Of a stretch of 64,000 nt of DNA, positions 46,741 through 62,199 are shown in pieces. Each line of letters opens with the position of its first letter. The first letter of the stretch is position 1. The DNA is from Drosophila miranda. Its lineage: Eukaryota > Arthropoda > Insecta > Diptera > Drosophilidae. Under the pieces are notes generated by a model, which saw only the letters and a program-made list of their open reading frames with translations, was not told the origin of the DNA and made no database searches. A program made the position numbers and the translations under genes. The stretch lies in contig NC_046677.1 in NCBI RefSeq assembly GCF_003369915.1, positions 4,216,001-4,280,000 on the forward strand, in the 5' to 3' direction.

Positions 46741-47859
46741 ATGTATAAGAATTCGAAGGAGGACCGCGTTAGAAAGCGCCTGAAGACTACCAGTAGAGTC
46801 TATCAATCTAAGGTCCAATTAGGACATCAACAAGAAAAAGCTCCCCTAGAAGAGCCCAATCTTAAGATACTGCCAGATAAACTATCCATAATTAAGAACT
46901 CGGCAACTCTTTTGAAACCAAAACTGATCCATCTCCAAAATGCAGCAGACGCTACGCTCAAACAAGAGGAAGGTCCCACAGAGAAACTCGAACTTAAGAT
47001 ACAGCCAGATGAGCTACCCGTAATTAAGAGATCAGAAACTCATTTGACACCAAAGCAGGGACACCTCCTAAAGGCACCAGAAGCTAAGCTCAAATTGGAA
47101 CACCAACAAGAGAAAGGTCCCCCAGTGAAACCGGAACTTAAGATACTGCCAGATAAATTATGCGAAATCATGAGATCAGAAACTCATTTGGAAACGAAGG
47201 ACAGCCATCCCCAAAATTTAAACGAGATCAAGTGCAAATTAGAAGAAGAAAAAGAAGGTAAAGATGTGTCATTTACAGAATTCATAGAAAAGCAGGGATG
47301 GGGATCGTTTTCCATGGACTTTTTGAAGGATTTGAATGGACACAAAAGCCAACGCGTCCATCATTCGAGCAGACTCTCCCCAAGGACGAATATAGATAAA
47401 CTACAAACTGCAAGGATGGACTTTAAGTCCATCGATTGGTTCGAATCGGTTGAAAGCAACAACAGGGTCATCTTTCCATCCTCATCTTGTGCTCATTCCG
47501 ATGTTGACAACGATTATGTGGCAAAGCTACGTGCAAAGTGGACCGATTTCTTCGCCCAACAAAAGAAGACGCCAATGGAACTACGCTTGGAGGAGCGGAG
47601 AAGACAAATACAGAAGAAAGAGTCAGTAAAGGGGGCTAACGAACAGCAGAGGACGAAGCAAACCCGAAGTAAGCTTCAGCCCAGAAGATCTCTCAGTGCT
47701 CTCTACAGAGAGCCTCGACAAACGCACCGCATGCGAAAAGCTATGGAATCAATTGCCGAGGAACTAGCCGGGATGAACATACAGCCCGAGGAGAGTGGTG
47801 AATGCTCACATGGATATACTTGTTCAGGAGAAAGTAGCTGTAGTCAGTCCAAGTATTAA
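46741..47859 (+). CDS. Unrecognised 372-aa basic protein with three internal repeats
   Basis: An intronless ORF 138 nt after the mus201 stop, with ATG in an AT-rich context (ataatcATG). I do not recognise it. Residues about 26-165 are three imperfect copies of a 45-aa unit, each carrying 'E/P.LKI.PD.L..I..S.T.L..K..HL'. The middle has 'SFTEFIEKQGWGSFSMDFLKDLNG'. The C-terminal half is basic and helical ('AKLRAKWTDFFAQQKKTPMELRLEERRRQ', 'HRMRKAMESIAEELAGMNIQ'). The charge suggests a nuclear or nucleic-acid-bound protein; no enzyme motif is visible. The open frame with sensible codon use supports a real gene. Its short distance to mus201 means it may share a transcript or have a compact promoter. 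Confidence 0.75.
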   Translation: MYKNSKEDRVRKRLKTTSRVYQSKVQLGHQQEKAPLEEPNLKILPDKLSIIKNSATLLKPKLIHLQNAADATLKQEEGPTEKLELKIQPDELPVIKRSETHLTPKQGHLLKAPEAKLKLEHQQEKGPPVKPELKILPDKLCEIMRSETHLETKDSHPQNLNEIKCKLEEEKEGKDVSFTEFIEKQGWGSFSMDFLKDLNGHKSQRVHHSSRLSPRTNIDKLQTARMDFKSIDWFESVESNNRVIFPSSSCAHSDVDNDYVAKLRAKWTDFFAQQKKTPMELRLEERRRQIQKKESVKGANEQQRTKQTRSKLQPRRSLSALYREPRQTHRMRKAMESIAEELAGMNIQPEESGECSHGYTCSGESSCSQSKY

Positions 47860-48447
47860 TATTAGCATTAGTATTGCATGAACCAAATGACAACAAATAA
47901 ATCGTCTGAAGCTTAATTTTGTTTATCTCCAGAGAAACAATTAGTAGATTCTGTCGACTGCAATAGGAAAAACATAACATCAATACAAAATTCACAGAAT
48001 TCAAATTTCCCGCCGACTGTAGCGGCAAAATTTGGAAAGTCAGCTGATTTAACAGACGTTTAACAGAAACTCAACCTCCCTCCCACACAAACAATACACA
48101 CAATACTCTCGCACTCTCTTCTGTCAGAGCAGTATTTTTATGTATCATTTAGAGAGTATATCTAATTGTTCAAAAGGTGTGTCAATACCTTAAAAATATA
48201 CAGTGAAATTCATTGCAGCCTAACTTGCTTAAATTAATTCATTATTAATTAAAACAGCAAATTTTTTTAAGGGTCTCTCCGCAAAATATATAAAGTTAGT
48301 GTATAAATGCGTCAGTGTGTCTGCTCTGCTCTTCCCAACATGACATTCATTACTCACTTACGTTCCCACTTTTTTTTGTTTACCTTTTTTGTTTAAATCT
48401 TACTGTAGTCAAAATACAATAATGGGAGTACTTAAAAATAGCCAATC
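47860..48447. other. 3' flank and spacer
   Basis: AT-rich noncoding sequence after the 372-aa gene (AATAAA near 47897), followed by a stretch rich in 'cactctc' and then the start of repeat copy C. No gene was seen. Confidence 0.4.
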
Positions 48448-48870
48448 TTGTAGAAAATTTATTCATCAATGGCTTAAAATTATATAAGCAGAGCTTAAGG
48501 TTTTAGTTAGTCGGCATTATTCGACGGAACATCAAAATTGAGCAATATGGTTTCCAATCCTTTACGCAGAACGATTAACCTATTATAAGCCAAGGGGGTG
48601 TTTCAATTTTCCACCGAAAATAATGCAAATTTAATAATGTTAGCGCAGTTCAGGTGAAAGATATCGTGGTCTTTTTGAATGAAAAGATAGGATAGATAGG
48701 ATGGACCTTCAGGAGTTATTATTATTATTATCATTTGTATAATTTTCGGCGGTTTAAGTCAAGCAGCTATCCAGTTTAAATGAATGGGGCCTAAGTGGGC
48801 TAAGTCGTTTTTTCATCGGTATGCTTACGGTATATTTCGAACATGAGACCGGTATAGCCAACTGATGTCA
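48448..48870 (+). repeat. Dispersed repeat, copy C
   Basis: Very close to copy A: both contain 'ttcgacggaacatcaaaa', 'gagcaatatggttt', 'cctattataagccaaggggg' and 'tttccaccgaaaataatg', then 'gttagcgcagt', 'gatatcg' and 'aagtgggctaagt'. It ends in the box cluster 'ggtatgcttacggtatattt' and 'gagaccggtatag' at 48818-48858. Orientation is the same as the plus-strand gene downstream. Confidence 0.8.
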
Positions 48871-51371
48871 TAAACAAAGCTACGTTTTGGCTCCATTTAA
48901 ACGCATTTCTGTAGCAACAAACGCGACTTGCACGTACTATGTGGGTAGATATGTTTGTTCGTGTGTGTGTGTTTTTGTGTAATTCATAAGCAAATTGCAA
49001 AATGCGAAGAGAATTCTGTTTTGTTCATCGTCTCTCGTTCCCGTTTCCGTTACCGTTTGGTTGTTATTGCCGCCGCCGTCGTCGCCGCCGCGACGTCTGT
49101 CATTACAATTGCCCTACCATCCACCACCCCCTCCGACAATTGTCGTGTCTCTCTCGCCTCCTCCCTCCCCCGTGCAGTGTCGGTTCTGCTGAAATGATGC
49201 TATTTTTAGTAACATTTCCAACTGGAAGACTTCGGATTTGACTTGACCTTTTGGTAGTGAGAAAAGCTTTTGACTGTAATTTGGCAAAGCCGAAAAAGTT
49301 GGTTCGTTGTTCTTCTGCGGCTCAATGTGCGGTGCGTGTGTGTATGTGCGTTGGTGTTCTGTGCATGTGTATGTGTGAGTGGAGTGTGTGTCTGCATAGG
49401 AAAAAATCGATGCCAGACTCCCTGCCAAGCAGAAACTTCATTCAGGAAAGTGACGGCGAAGACGGGAAGCGGGAATAAGCAGCGCCGTCGACGTAGCCGC
49501 AGTAAATTTTACAGTTAGACAAAGTTGCCTGCCTGTCTTTTGTGCATGGGTGTGGGTGTGTGTCGGTGTGTGTGGCGTGGGTGGGCTGCAGTAACAGTTC
49601 GAACTCCTATAGACAGTTGCCGTTTACACCGGAAATGGAATTTTTCCGTATTAGAAGCTTAAATATTGCAAACTTTTATTATTATCGTCAGTGCATCCGT
49701 TCCAATCAAACTTTTTAGGCCAACCTAGAATGCAATTGCGAAAAGTTTTATACATTTTTCTGTTCAACTAAAACCATGTTTATATATAGCCTGCGAATGT
49801 AGGGAGAGACGGGAGGAGGGCATATGAAAATTGTGTGTGAATGCGCCTGACCCAAACTCCTCTCTCTCCCAGCAGGCCGGCCCCCACGGTGTATAGAAAA
49901 TATGAATGAAGGAAGATAAGGTGGAAGGAGTAGGACGGAGTGCGCGAATAGTGTTCTCTCACACTCTCGTCCAGCCAGCCTCACGTTGTTGCTGTTCTCG
50001 TTCTCATCTTCTCTTTTCCCTTTTTCTTCTTCTTCTTGTTGCTGTTGTTGTTTCTTCGCACCTCTTCTCAATTCTTCAGTCTCTTTCAGACAAGGGGTCG
50101 TAACGGTAACAACTCAAGCTGAAAAATCAATGCACAACATTTTTTGATTAAACAATTTTTTACAATTGGCTGGAGGTGTTTATGTGTATGTGTTTGCGTG
50201 CGAATATGCTTACATTTTGTGAATATACAAAAATAATGTAAACGAATTTTTCAATTGGGAACAAAGAGCGAGAGAGGAAGTGTGAGACATTTTTGGAAGG
50301 GGTCTGAAATAAATACATACAAATATATTCAGAAATCCCTTAAAGTTAAAGATTAGTAGATTATTTGTTCATCTATTTGAGGTTTCAAAAAGTCTAACCA
50401 CAAAAAAAAAAGCAGTTATAGGTTCTCCTTACCATTCGTATTGAATCAATGATTAAGTTAGTTAAAGTCTAGACAACAAAGCACATCTTGGAGGAGAGTC
50501 TACCTTTTTTGTATAATACATTATTAAGGGACAAGTTCCTTGGCAAATGAGTGTAATCCACACTATATAAATACGCTTCCGAAACATGATAGAGACAAAT
50601 CAAGGTCAATTTTGACAGCGCATATCCATACAGCAATCTTATCCCTGCCATTAGGCCCCCAATCAATGTCAATTTCCTCGAACAACAGCGGAAAATATCC
50701 ATATCCTTGGGAGGAACTTGCCCTGTTTTGGGTAGAGCTTGAAAATGGGCACGCAAAGCTAATAGCTCCTTAATAGGATATCACGCTACGAAATCAATAT
50801 TAATTATTTATTAATAGCCCCGTCGGCAATAAATGGCGAATGCCCATCCTCTCAAACGGGAGCCTGAAGCTTACAAAGCGGGGGGCTTAAGGCAGGAGCT
50901 TTGGAGCGGGCGCGGGAGCGGGAGCAACAGCCAAAGTCAATAATACTAAAAACAAACTGTAAATCTCATAACCTCTTGTTCTCTCACTCCCACACAGAGG
51001 CATCTATAACATTTCGATGACGAATTTAATGACCTGAAAACATTGAGCGAAGTAGAGGACAGACAAAGTGACAGAGAGTCAGCCAGTCCGCTAGAAAGAG
51101 AGAGAGATAGAGAGAGCAATCACTTTCACACGTTGCATAGATGAAAATTGAAAGAGCCGACAACAAAGCAACGTCAGCAGCATCAGCAGCAGCGACGTTG
51201 ACCGAGGCAGAGGCACAGGCAGCGTTGAAGTCTGTGGGCGCGCATTGATTACATTTTCATAATCAACGTAGCTGAGGAGGAGGCGCACAGAAACGGAAAA
51301 AGAAGAAGCAACAACTACAGAAAGAGAAAGAGCAGGAGAGTGAAGTGGAGGTCCCCAATGAAAATCGCATA
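48871..51371 (+). other. Noncoding upstream region and probable 5' introns of the 1148-aa gene
   Basis: A 2.5-kb interval with TG/CA tracts, CGC-rich patches near 49070 and CTT/GTT runs near 50020. Possible donors near 48943 and 49517 follow repeat copy C, but none can be chosen with confidence. The leader directly before 51372 is GA- and AG-rich and contains one short upstream ATG frame at 51358. Confidence 0.4.
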
Positions 51372-54300
51372 ATGGCAGCAGCACCTGAATCGTGTGGAGC
51401 ACGCGATTCAAACGAAACTGAGGCTGAAACTGAATCCGAGGAGGCGTTGCAACTGGAGGTGGAGGTGGAGGCGGAGGCAGAGACAGAGGCAGGGACAGAA
51501 GCAGAGGCTGGTAATGCCCTGGCGGATGCTGTTGCCGCTGCCAATGTCGCTGATGGTCCAGCAGACTCGGAACCCGCATTGGAGCAAGCAGAAGCAGCAG
51601 CTATGGCCAGCAGCGACCAACAAAAGCAAAAGTATGTCGCAATTTTTAACTGAATTGAAATCAAATTGTTGAACCCCAACCTTCCCTCCTGCTGCTGCTG
51701 ACAACAGAAATGCAGAGGTGTGGGGCAGGGCATTGGGAAATGTTGGAAGAGGAGAGCAAGAGCGCAGAGCGCACAGTGAATTACATTTTCATTTGGTTTT
51801 TTGCAGCGATCAACTGCAGTTGCAATCCCTGGAGCCCATCTCACTGGATGACATACCTGAGCCCATCAAAGTCCTCGACGAAATCATATCGGAGTTCGAG
51901 GAAGCAGCAACGAAACCGGTGGCCTTGCACTGCAACAGCGGGGAGAATCAATCCGAGGATGATGGCTACATGAGTCTGAGTCGCAAAAAGTAAGTACAAT
52001 TTGGGTTAATGGAATTAATACAACGCAAGTACAAGTGAAGCAAGGCACTGGATAAAGAGAGTTTCCATTTTTTCTGAAAAAGAATATTAGTAGTTTTAGA
52101 TCGTAAAAGTTTTTTTTTTTTAGGTCTTTTGCTTTCTCAATTATAAGGTAATTGAATTAGAATTTCGTAGTAGCTTTCAGAGCTGCTTTAAAGACTTCCC
52201 ATTTATTGAATTAGTCTCTCAGTTTTATTCGTGAGGATGTATTTTTAAAATTCTGTGTACATGCTTGGCAAAAAATCAAAATTTTAATCTGTCAGAAAAT
52301 TTATTGAAGCGAAGAAGCTTTTCTCAAAATTGAACAAACCAATCGCCAGACATCTAATTAGGACGTTACACACACACACACACTCCATATGCAGAAGATC
52401 TCAGAGACACGTTACAACATGATAATACAGATAATCAATTTTCACTTTAACAGCATGTCCAAAAAGGACTCTGAAGATGTGCCACAGACACCCAGCACAG
52501 ACACAGTGCCCGAGGGCAGTTTCAATGAAGTCGATGGCACAGCTGAGAATCTAACCAAATTATCTGAGGCAGAGCATGGCCAGGAAACGCAAACGCCACT
52601 CATACAGACAACGTTGGTGAGTAGAAGAGGATGCACGGGCATCCCATCCATCTACCAAACTGGCTAATAGGAAACCAATTAATTCACCGCACACACATCT
52701 ACCCATCCATCCATCCTTGCTCTTCTATCTCTGAACCCCCCAGCCCAAGGCACGCAGTGCAAATTCGACGCCGGCCACAAACTCCAACTACTCGAGTCTG
52801 CCCTGCTGTGGGGCCAAAACCTCTGCCTCCTTAAATCTAGGTGGGGTTTCCGTGGCCGATTCCTCAAGTGGATTGGCCTCCATTCGTGCGGGCAGCAGCT
52901 GCAATGGGGAGCGCAACGCACTGGGCATCGACATCAGTGCCGTGCACAATGCCGTGCTGAGGGGCAACCTGGCCAAACTGCCGGAGCCAATCGTAAATGA
53001 ACATCCGGTCACCATTTACCCGGGTCCATCGGCCAAGGCAGCCGCCGGCGAGGGGGCACGTAACAAGCGTCTCCTCAGTTCGGTGGAGAAGCACAAGGAG
53101 ATCTGTCACATGCTCAATCCACATTCCAACAGTTCCACCTCCTCGTCGGGGTCCCAGCAGACATCCAGCGGTGAGGCCTCGCCCCTGGCTTCCCATCTGA
53201 ATGTGGCCTCCTCCTCGAAGCTGGTCAAGAAGGAGGAGGATGACTACTCGGAGGACTCGCTGGAAGAGTCCACCATCTCCACAGATCTGACGCCCGTCAA
53301 GCAGAACGGTGTGGCCTGGGAAATACATTTCAAGAGCAATAAGAAGAAATCTAGTGGGTCAAAGAAAACCACCAGTGGTGCTACGTCTAACAAGGTCTGA
53401 CCTTAAACCTAAATATATCCCCGACAAGCCCTTACGCCCTTTCCTTTTGCAGCACCAACAGCGAGCGGAGAACTTGGACGACTTCAACAACAGTTTTGTG
53501 TACAACGAGCATAGTATGCTGGGCAAGGGGACGTTCGTTATTCGCCGAGCCACAGCCAAGAAGCCACCCCGTGCCTCGGAGGTGTTTAGCATACCAAAGC
53601 CACCGCGCACCTCTCTCCAGGGTGGCGGTGGCGGTGGTGGTGCCGGAGCCATTAGCAACGAGTTCTACACCAGCGACAGCGAGCAAAGCGAATCTGCACC
53701 GCTGCCACCGCCCCCAACATCTGCCGAGATGAATTTCATCTACAAGGAGTGCGAGGCGAATGCGGCGCACACCCGCCGGGGACTGGAGATGGCCGCCGCC
53801 CATCGAGCGGCCCTATCGCTGGACATTGCAGAGGCCCAGGAACAGCTGGTGCACATCAAGCCGGTGAAGAGCAAGACAGCGATGCTGACAGAGAAGCGGT
53901 TGAGTGCCGAGTCCATGCCGGACAACACCTCGAGCAGTGAGGAGTTCGATGAGGCGCGTCTGAATGGGAATCCCAGCTACGAGATGTTTGCATACAATGG
54001 AAATGGTAAGTGTCCATAACCAGACCTTTACTATATAAGACTGAATAACGTTTTCCCGCCTCAGATCCACGGGTTTCGAATGCCACCACACCACATACAG
54101 ATCTGGCCCCCACTCTGGAGGAGGACGAAGAGTTGTCCGACTTCAGTTACGGCTGTGCTCCCCTCAAGCAGATCGAGCACAACATTAGCGCCCTGCTCCG
54201 TGGGGATATACCCATTGTGGGTCAGCAGCCACCTGCTGGAGGAGCAGCTGCTGCTGCTGCCTCGGCCGCGGCTGCGGCAGAGCTCCATGCCAAGCGTATA

Positions 54301-55947
54301 CTCGAATTTCGTCCCGGCGTGCACAAGTCGGAGAGTGCCAAGGAGATGCTGCTGTCGCAGATACCGGCATTTGGCCCGCTGCCACCGTCGCCGCCCAGCT
54401 CCAATCCGGATCTCTTTGACTACGATGCCCCGCTGCCGCCGTCTCCGGTGGAGCAGCGCAAGCAGCTGGAACTTCCAACGGCCTCGAATGCCACGCCACC
54501 GAATCGCGGCACCACCGTGGTGGAGGTGCATGCCACCGCCTCGGGAGCGGCTGTGCACAGCAATAGCCATACGCGACGAAGTCGTGACAACGTTGCAGCA
54601 GTGCGTCACTTCAACGACGAGCTGCCACCGCCACCGGCGCCAGCCCATCAGTCAACCAGCTTTATTGAGGGTCTGCCCGGACCACCGATGGTGCCACCGC
54701 ATCGTGCCGGCGGTGGTCATTCGGCCAATACGATGAAGTCTTGGAGCATTGACTCCCAGTATCGCAAGCGATCCCCCAAGCTCTTTGGCCACTACAGCAG
54801 TGGCAGCGGCATAACCACACCCACTGGTCTGGGCCAGATGCCACCGCTGCCCCCACCCCCGGTCATGGGTACCATGAGCTCGTGCGGAGATGGGGGATCG
54901 GGTTCGTATCAACGCAGGTACATCAATTATGGCACCAAGCGCAGCCTGAAGCAGTCGCCGCGCGAGGAGCATCGCCTGCAAACCTCATGTAGTCTTCCTG
55001 AAACGCCAATCTTTGCCAGAGGGTGAGTGATTGCAGCACCAGAGTTAATTTAATGATGATTGAATGCCCTTTCCCTTCTCCCCCATGCAGCTGTGACATA
55101 CCACGTACGCCATATCGTCGCCAAAATGAACCCCTTCCAGCGAGTGGCTGTCGTACAGCACCCAGATCAAGCACATCGAACAGCATCAATATGGGCACAT
55201 CCATATTGGGGATTGGAGGTGAGTGCATCCATTAGAATGAATATGCAGCTATCTATCAATTTCAATCCCATCTAGGCGGCAATTACGGCACTGCCCAAAT
55301 TTGTCGCCAGCGTTCGATCAATCATGCCTTGGCCTCCAATGAAATGCTGCGCATGACTGGCGCACCGGCACGCGGCTGGTATCCCAAGCAACGTAGCATG
55401 CGTCCAGCATCAACGGAGAATATTGACCGCTTGGCCTCGGTCCGAGTGTGGGACAATCCCGCGGGCATGTCTGGTACAGGACAATCACGAAAACCGCTCA
55501 CATTGCCACCGAATCTGACGCCTTCCTTTTTGAACAAATCACCGCGTGAGGCACTACGGCGTGTGACCAGCTTGCTGATAACCAAGAAAAGTGGGTGCAA
55601 GGAGTTGAAGCTAACAATCAGAATCTATATAAAAATTTGTCTTTAATCCTGGCCAGAGCACAACAAGGACCGGAAGCACAAGGCTTACTGCGATCAGTCC
55701 ATGGATGACAGCAATAGCAAGCACGCCTATGAATTTGAGACGATCAGTAAGAAGCCATAATGCAGTTGTCCTATATTCCATATCTATATATTTGTGTTTA
55801 GGTTCAAACAAGAAAAAGGACAACACCAATAGTCGAAAAGATAATGGCGCTGCGGGTGTGACGGCCACCACCAATCCTAAACCCAAGAAGAAAGGTCTCT
55901 TCAAAACGCTTTGGAAGCGCACGAAAACAGCCTCGCTGGATCAATAG
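51372..55947 (+). CDS. Unrecognised 1148-aa disordered scaffold-like protein
   Basis: Ten exons join in frame: 51372-51631, 51807-51989, 52454-52616, 52744-53394, 53453-54005, 54065-55022, 55091-55218, 55276-55590, 55657-55746 and 55802-55947. All introns are GT-AG and the sum is 3447 nt. I do not recognise the family. The N-terminus is acidic and repetitive (E/A-rich). Conserved-looking islands include 'LEPISLDDIPEPIKVLDEII', 'ALGIDISAVHNAVLRGNLAK', 'KHKEICHMLNPH', 'FIYKECEANAAHTRRGLEMA' and 'RPASTENIDRLASVRVWDNP'. Between them are Ser-, Pro- and Gly-rich stretches, with polyproline runs that could bind SH3 or EVH1 domains. The C-terminus is strongly basic and aromatic ('KKKGLFKTLWKRTKT'), a likely membrane or nucleic-acid contact. 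The protein has no visible catalytic domain, so a cytoplasmic or cortical scaffold is the best guess. Intron 3' of exon 4 uses the weak donor GTCTGA. Confidence 0.8.
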
Positions 55948-56936
55948 GAAGGAGGAAGGAAGCTGCATTTTATAGAGAGATCCCAGACACTGCCCCTTTG
56001 CCAAGCCACCCTTTGGATATGTCTTATATACACGCATACCATACCACCATATAGAATCGAAGATGATGATAATAACCCTGCACTTTAACATATGTAAATG
56101 GAGTTTAGGGAGCACCCGAGAGAGTCGTATCTATGTATTCCACAACTTTATTGTACTTCACGGCTCGGCTCGGCTCGATCACACACTCACCTGCTCTCAT
56201 CCGATCAGATCAGAAAAAAACATCTTTCTCACGCTCTCACGTGTTCGCCTGTTCGTTCACCTTGAACATTAAATTGAAGCAATTTGTATACACATCGCAG
56301 CATCGTATATATCGGTCATATAGTAATGAGTAAAAACTGAATAATTCAAATGCACAAAAGCCGTGAATCGTAAAGACTGAAAAAAATGAAAAAAGAGTAA
56401 AACAAAAGAAATTGTAAAACAAAAACAAAAACGACAAAATATTATGGAACACACAATGAAAAATGTAATGAAAAACATATGAAAATGATATTCCGCACTC
56501 TCTCACCAAACACAGACACAGAGCAGACTGTTAGATGGATCACACTGCCATGAGTATACATACATATACGTACATATGTGTGATCTTTCATGCTCCCCCA
56601 GATCTTGAACTTGCCAAAACCCACACAATTAATGCAATTATTCCTTGGCCGTAAAACGCAGAATGCACGCAACGATGGATGGGCTAAGAAAACGCAGACA
56701 GAGATTTACACAACTTATAAAAGCACTGAATTTATATATATATACGTATCGTATCTATATGTACGAATACGAGTACGAGTTTGAGTATGAGTATGAGCGC
56801 TATATACATATAGTTTGAACTATGTAAAACTGAACCGTTTAGGGTTCCAGGCAGCATTACTTACTTTATTGATGATGATGTTTGATACTTCAAGCCCTTT
56901 TTGTGTAGCTGAGAAATAAGTTTTAGGCTTCGTATA

Positions 56937-57161
56937 TCATGATGATGATGGGTGGTTTATTAAATGATCTTGTTGATTGTTGGCCAGGATATGGGCGAAA
57001 TAGTATTTGAAAAAACGGATGGGCAAAGTGCAATTATATAGCAGTTCCGTATCGTTCCGTAACGAAAGCAATTCAAGAGAGTCCAAGAACCGCGAATAAT
57101 CCTTACCCAACAAGTCAAGCTGTAGGAAATCCACAACCAATTTCAAGTAAAGATAATACAT
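56937..57161 (-). CDS. Possible 74-aa small protein
   Basis: ATG at 57161 opens MYYLYLKLVVDFLQLDLLGK, then a stretch with varied, non-repetitive residues ('YSRFLDSLELLSLRND', 'LPIRFFKYYFAHILANNQQ'). Composition is more protein-like than that of other ORFs in this AT-rich spacer. No family is recognised and no splice or promoter evidence is seen, so it may be chance or a gene relic. Confidence 0.25.
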   Translation of the reverse strand: MYYLYLKLVVDFLQLDLLGKDYSRFLDSLELLSLRNDTELLYNCTLPIRFFKYYFAHILANNQQDHLINHPSSS

Positions 57162-57229
57162 ATTTAATTTCCAAAATAAACAAAAAAAAATTATAAAAGA
57201 ATGAAGTTACGCCCTCCACATTTCAAAGA

Positions 57230-57427
57230 ATGTTTGATAATAAAAACAAAACAAAACCAAAAAAAAAACGAAGAAAATTCGATAAGGAATATGATGGAAA
57301 ACCAATCCATAAAATGCTCAACACGATTTTACCAGAGAGCATTTCTCAATTTTTGAGCGCTAATATAGACGGAAAGTTTGGGAGAATAAACTGCAATAAC
57401 AACAACAAAACTGTAAACGTTTACTAG
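57230..57427 (+). CDS. Possible 65-aa small basic protein
   Basis: ATG at 57230 opens MFDNKNKTKPKKKRRKFDKE, then 'GKPIHKMLNTILPESISQFL' and an Asn-rich tail. It lies 69 nt from the divergent 74-aa ORF. The basic start crosses an A-rich tract and could be artefactual; the centre looks protein-like. Another ATG frame (57204) overlaps it. Low support. Confidence 0.22.
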   Translation: MFDNKNKTKPKKKRRKFDKEYDGKPIHKMLNTILPESISQFLSANIDGKFGRINCNNNNKTVNVY

Positions 57428-59096
57428 TCATTAAATATTAAACAGAACACAAAACAGAATGATATATATATTGTATGGGAGATAACATATTTTTTATTAA
57501 CACTCACTGATAAGCCAACGCTGGAGATGAGATTGAAGTTAGGCAGCATTTTACGAGCAGCAGGAGGAGGAGGAGGAGGAGGAGGCCCCTGCCCCTATCG
57601 CCTCCCCCCACCCAGAGCAAGTTGAAAGTATTATTAACGAATTATATTATATGCTATAGAAAGTTGGTATTTATTATTATTATAATATATGTACAATTAT
57701 TTGAATTAATATTATTGAATATATTTTTTAGACAAGTAGCATGAAAATGAATAAAATGATTGAAAACCAAAACGAAAAAAGCCCTTGTGTACTGTTTATA
57801 TAGATATATATTAAATTGATCATTTTGTGAAGACAAAATTACAATATTAATACGAATATCTGAATAAAATAACTACAAGATTAATGAGAAACGAAAAAAT
57901 AACATCCTAAAAAAACGGCAAGTTAATTATATTCCACCAAAAGGAAAGGCAAATAAAACAATAATATTTACTCAATTAAAATCTATTTTTTCATTCTTCT
58001 ATGAAACTAAACTCACGAATTCTTCTAAAAAAAAAAAAAAGAAACAACTTCTGACCTAAGCCTTCAAATAAACAAAATAAATAATTTTATGTAGGATTCA
58101 GACATAATTTCAAATGACAAATTACAATAAAAGCTCACAAAACCAAAACCAACACACTGGAAAACATATGCCATACAAACACAAACAGAAACACACACAG
58201 ATAGCCGCAAACAGAACAGAGTAATATATAATTTTTTAACAAGAAACTGAAGAATTTTTAATATACCAATAATTAACAATTGTATATGAGGGTTAATGAA
58301 ATGAAATAAAAAGAATAGCAATGAACAGAAAATAAATAACAAGTGTTTTAATCGAAATATTAGTGCAAACCCGAACTGTGTATACTATTCGAAGTAATTT
58401 AAACATTTAAATTCATTTACAAATATATTTCTGGGTAATGCTAGAATACAATATATTTTATGCTCTCGTCCATTTCCCTCTCTGTGTGTGTTTTGTGTGC
58501 TGCAGTTCTGCCTAGAAAATGGAACACTTTGGAATCGGAATTCACGTGTGTGTAAGGAAGATATATTTCGCATACATATACAGACATGGTATTTTCGCAA
58601 ATCTGTTTTCTGTTTTTATTATAAAATTTTTCATATTTTTGTTCTGCTTTGTGCGTGTGCGCATAAAACCAGATAAATATACAATACACAAAATGGGATA
58701 TATCTACAATAATATAAAACACACGCATTAAATCAAAACGAGGCAACTAACTAAACTAAATTAAAAGTATCAGTAACATCATCGATCGATCGCCACACAT
58801 TCTTCATCATTCCGATAAGCTAAGATCATAAAACAAAAAAATTAAATTGCATCACCTACACAGCATTCCATTTCTTCCGTTTTTTTTTTGTTTCGGTATA
58901 TTTTAATCAGACAAAATTATGGGTATATAGTAAGCTGACATTCTTGTCTATTTTTGAGCACGGATAGACAAAATATAACGTTTGGGTTTACATCCTCTCT
59001 GCGTGTTTGTGTGTGTGTTGTGTGTTTTGGAGTTTCGGGATTTTATTAGTTTTTTTAGGATTAAATAATCTCCAGATTAAACGCCAAAGAGCTGTT

Positions 59097-62199
<3,103 letters not shown>

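Larger units (their letters stand above)
55948..59096. other. 3' UTR of the 1148-aa gene, AT-rich spacer and Cul2 3' UTR
   Basis: Very AT-rich, with CA, TA and (GGA)n tracts (the last at 57560-57584). Several AATAAA signals occur on both strands. Two modest ORFs in divergent orientation (56937-57161 and 57230-57427) are listed separately; the rest shows no coding signal. Confidence 0.45.

Noticed and set aside
54080-54736. 218-aa plus-strand ORF in another frame of exon 6 of the 1148-aa gene
   Set aside because: The Arg/Pro-rich composition is that of a shifted frame; the called frame joins all ten exons.
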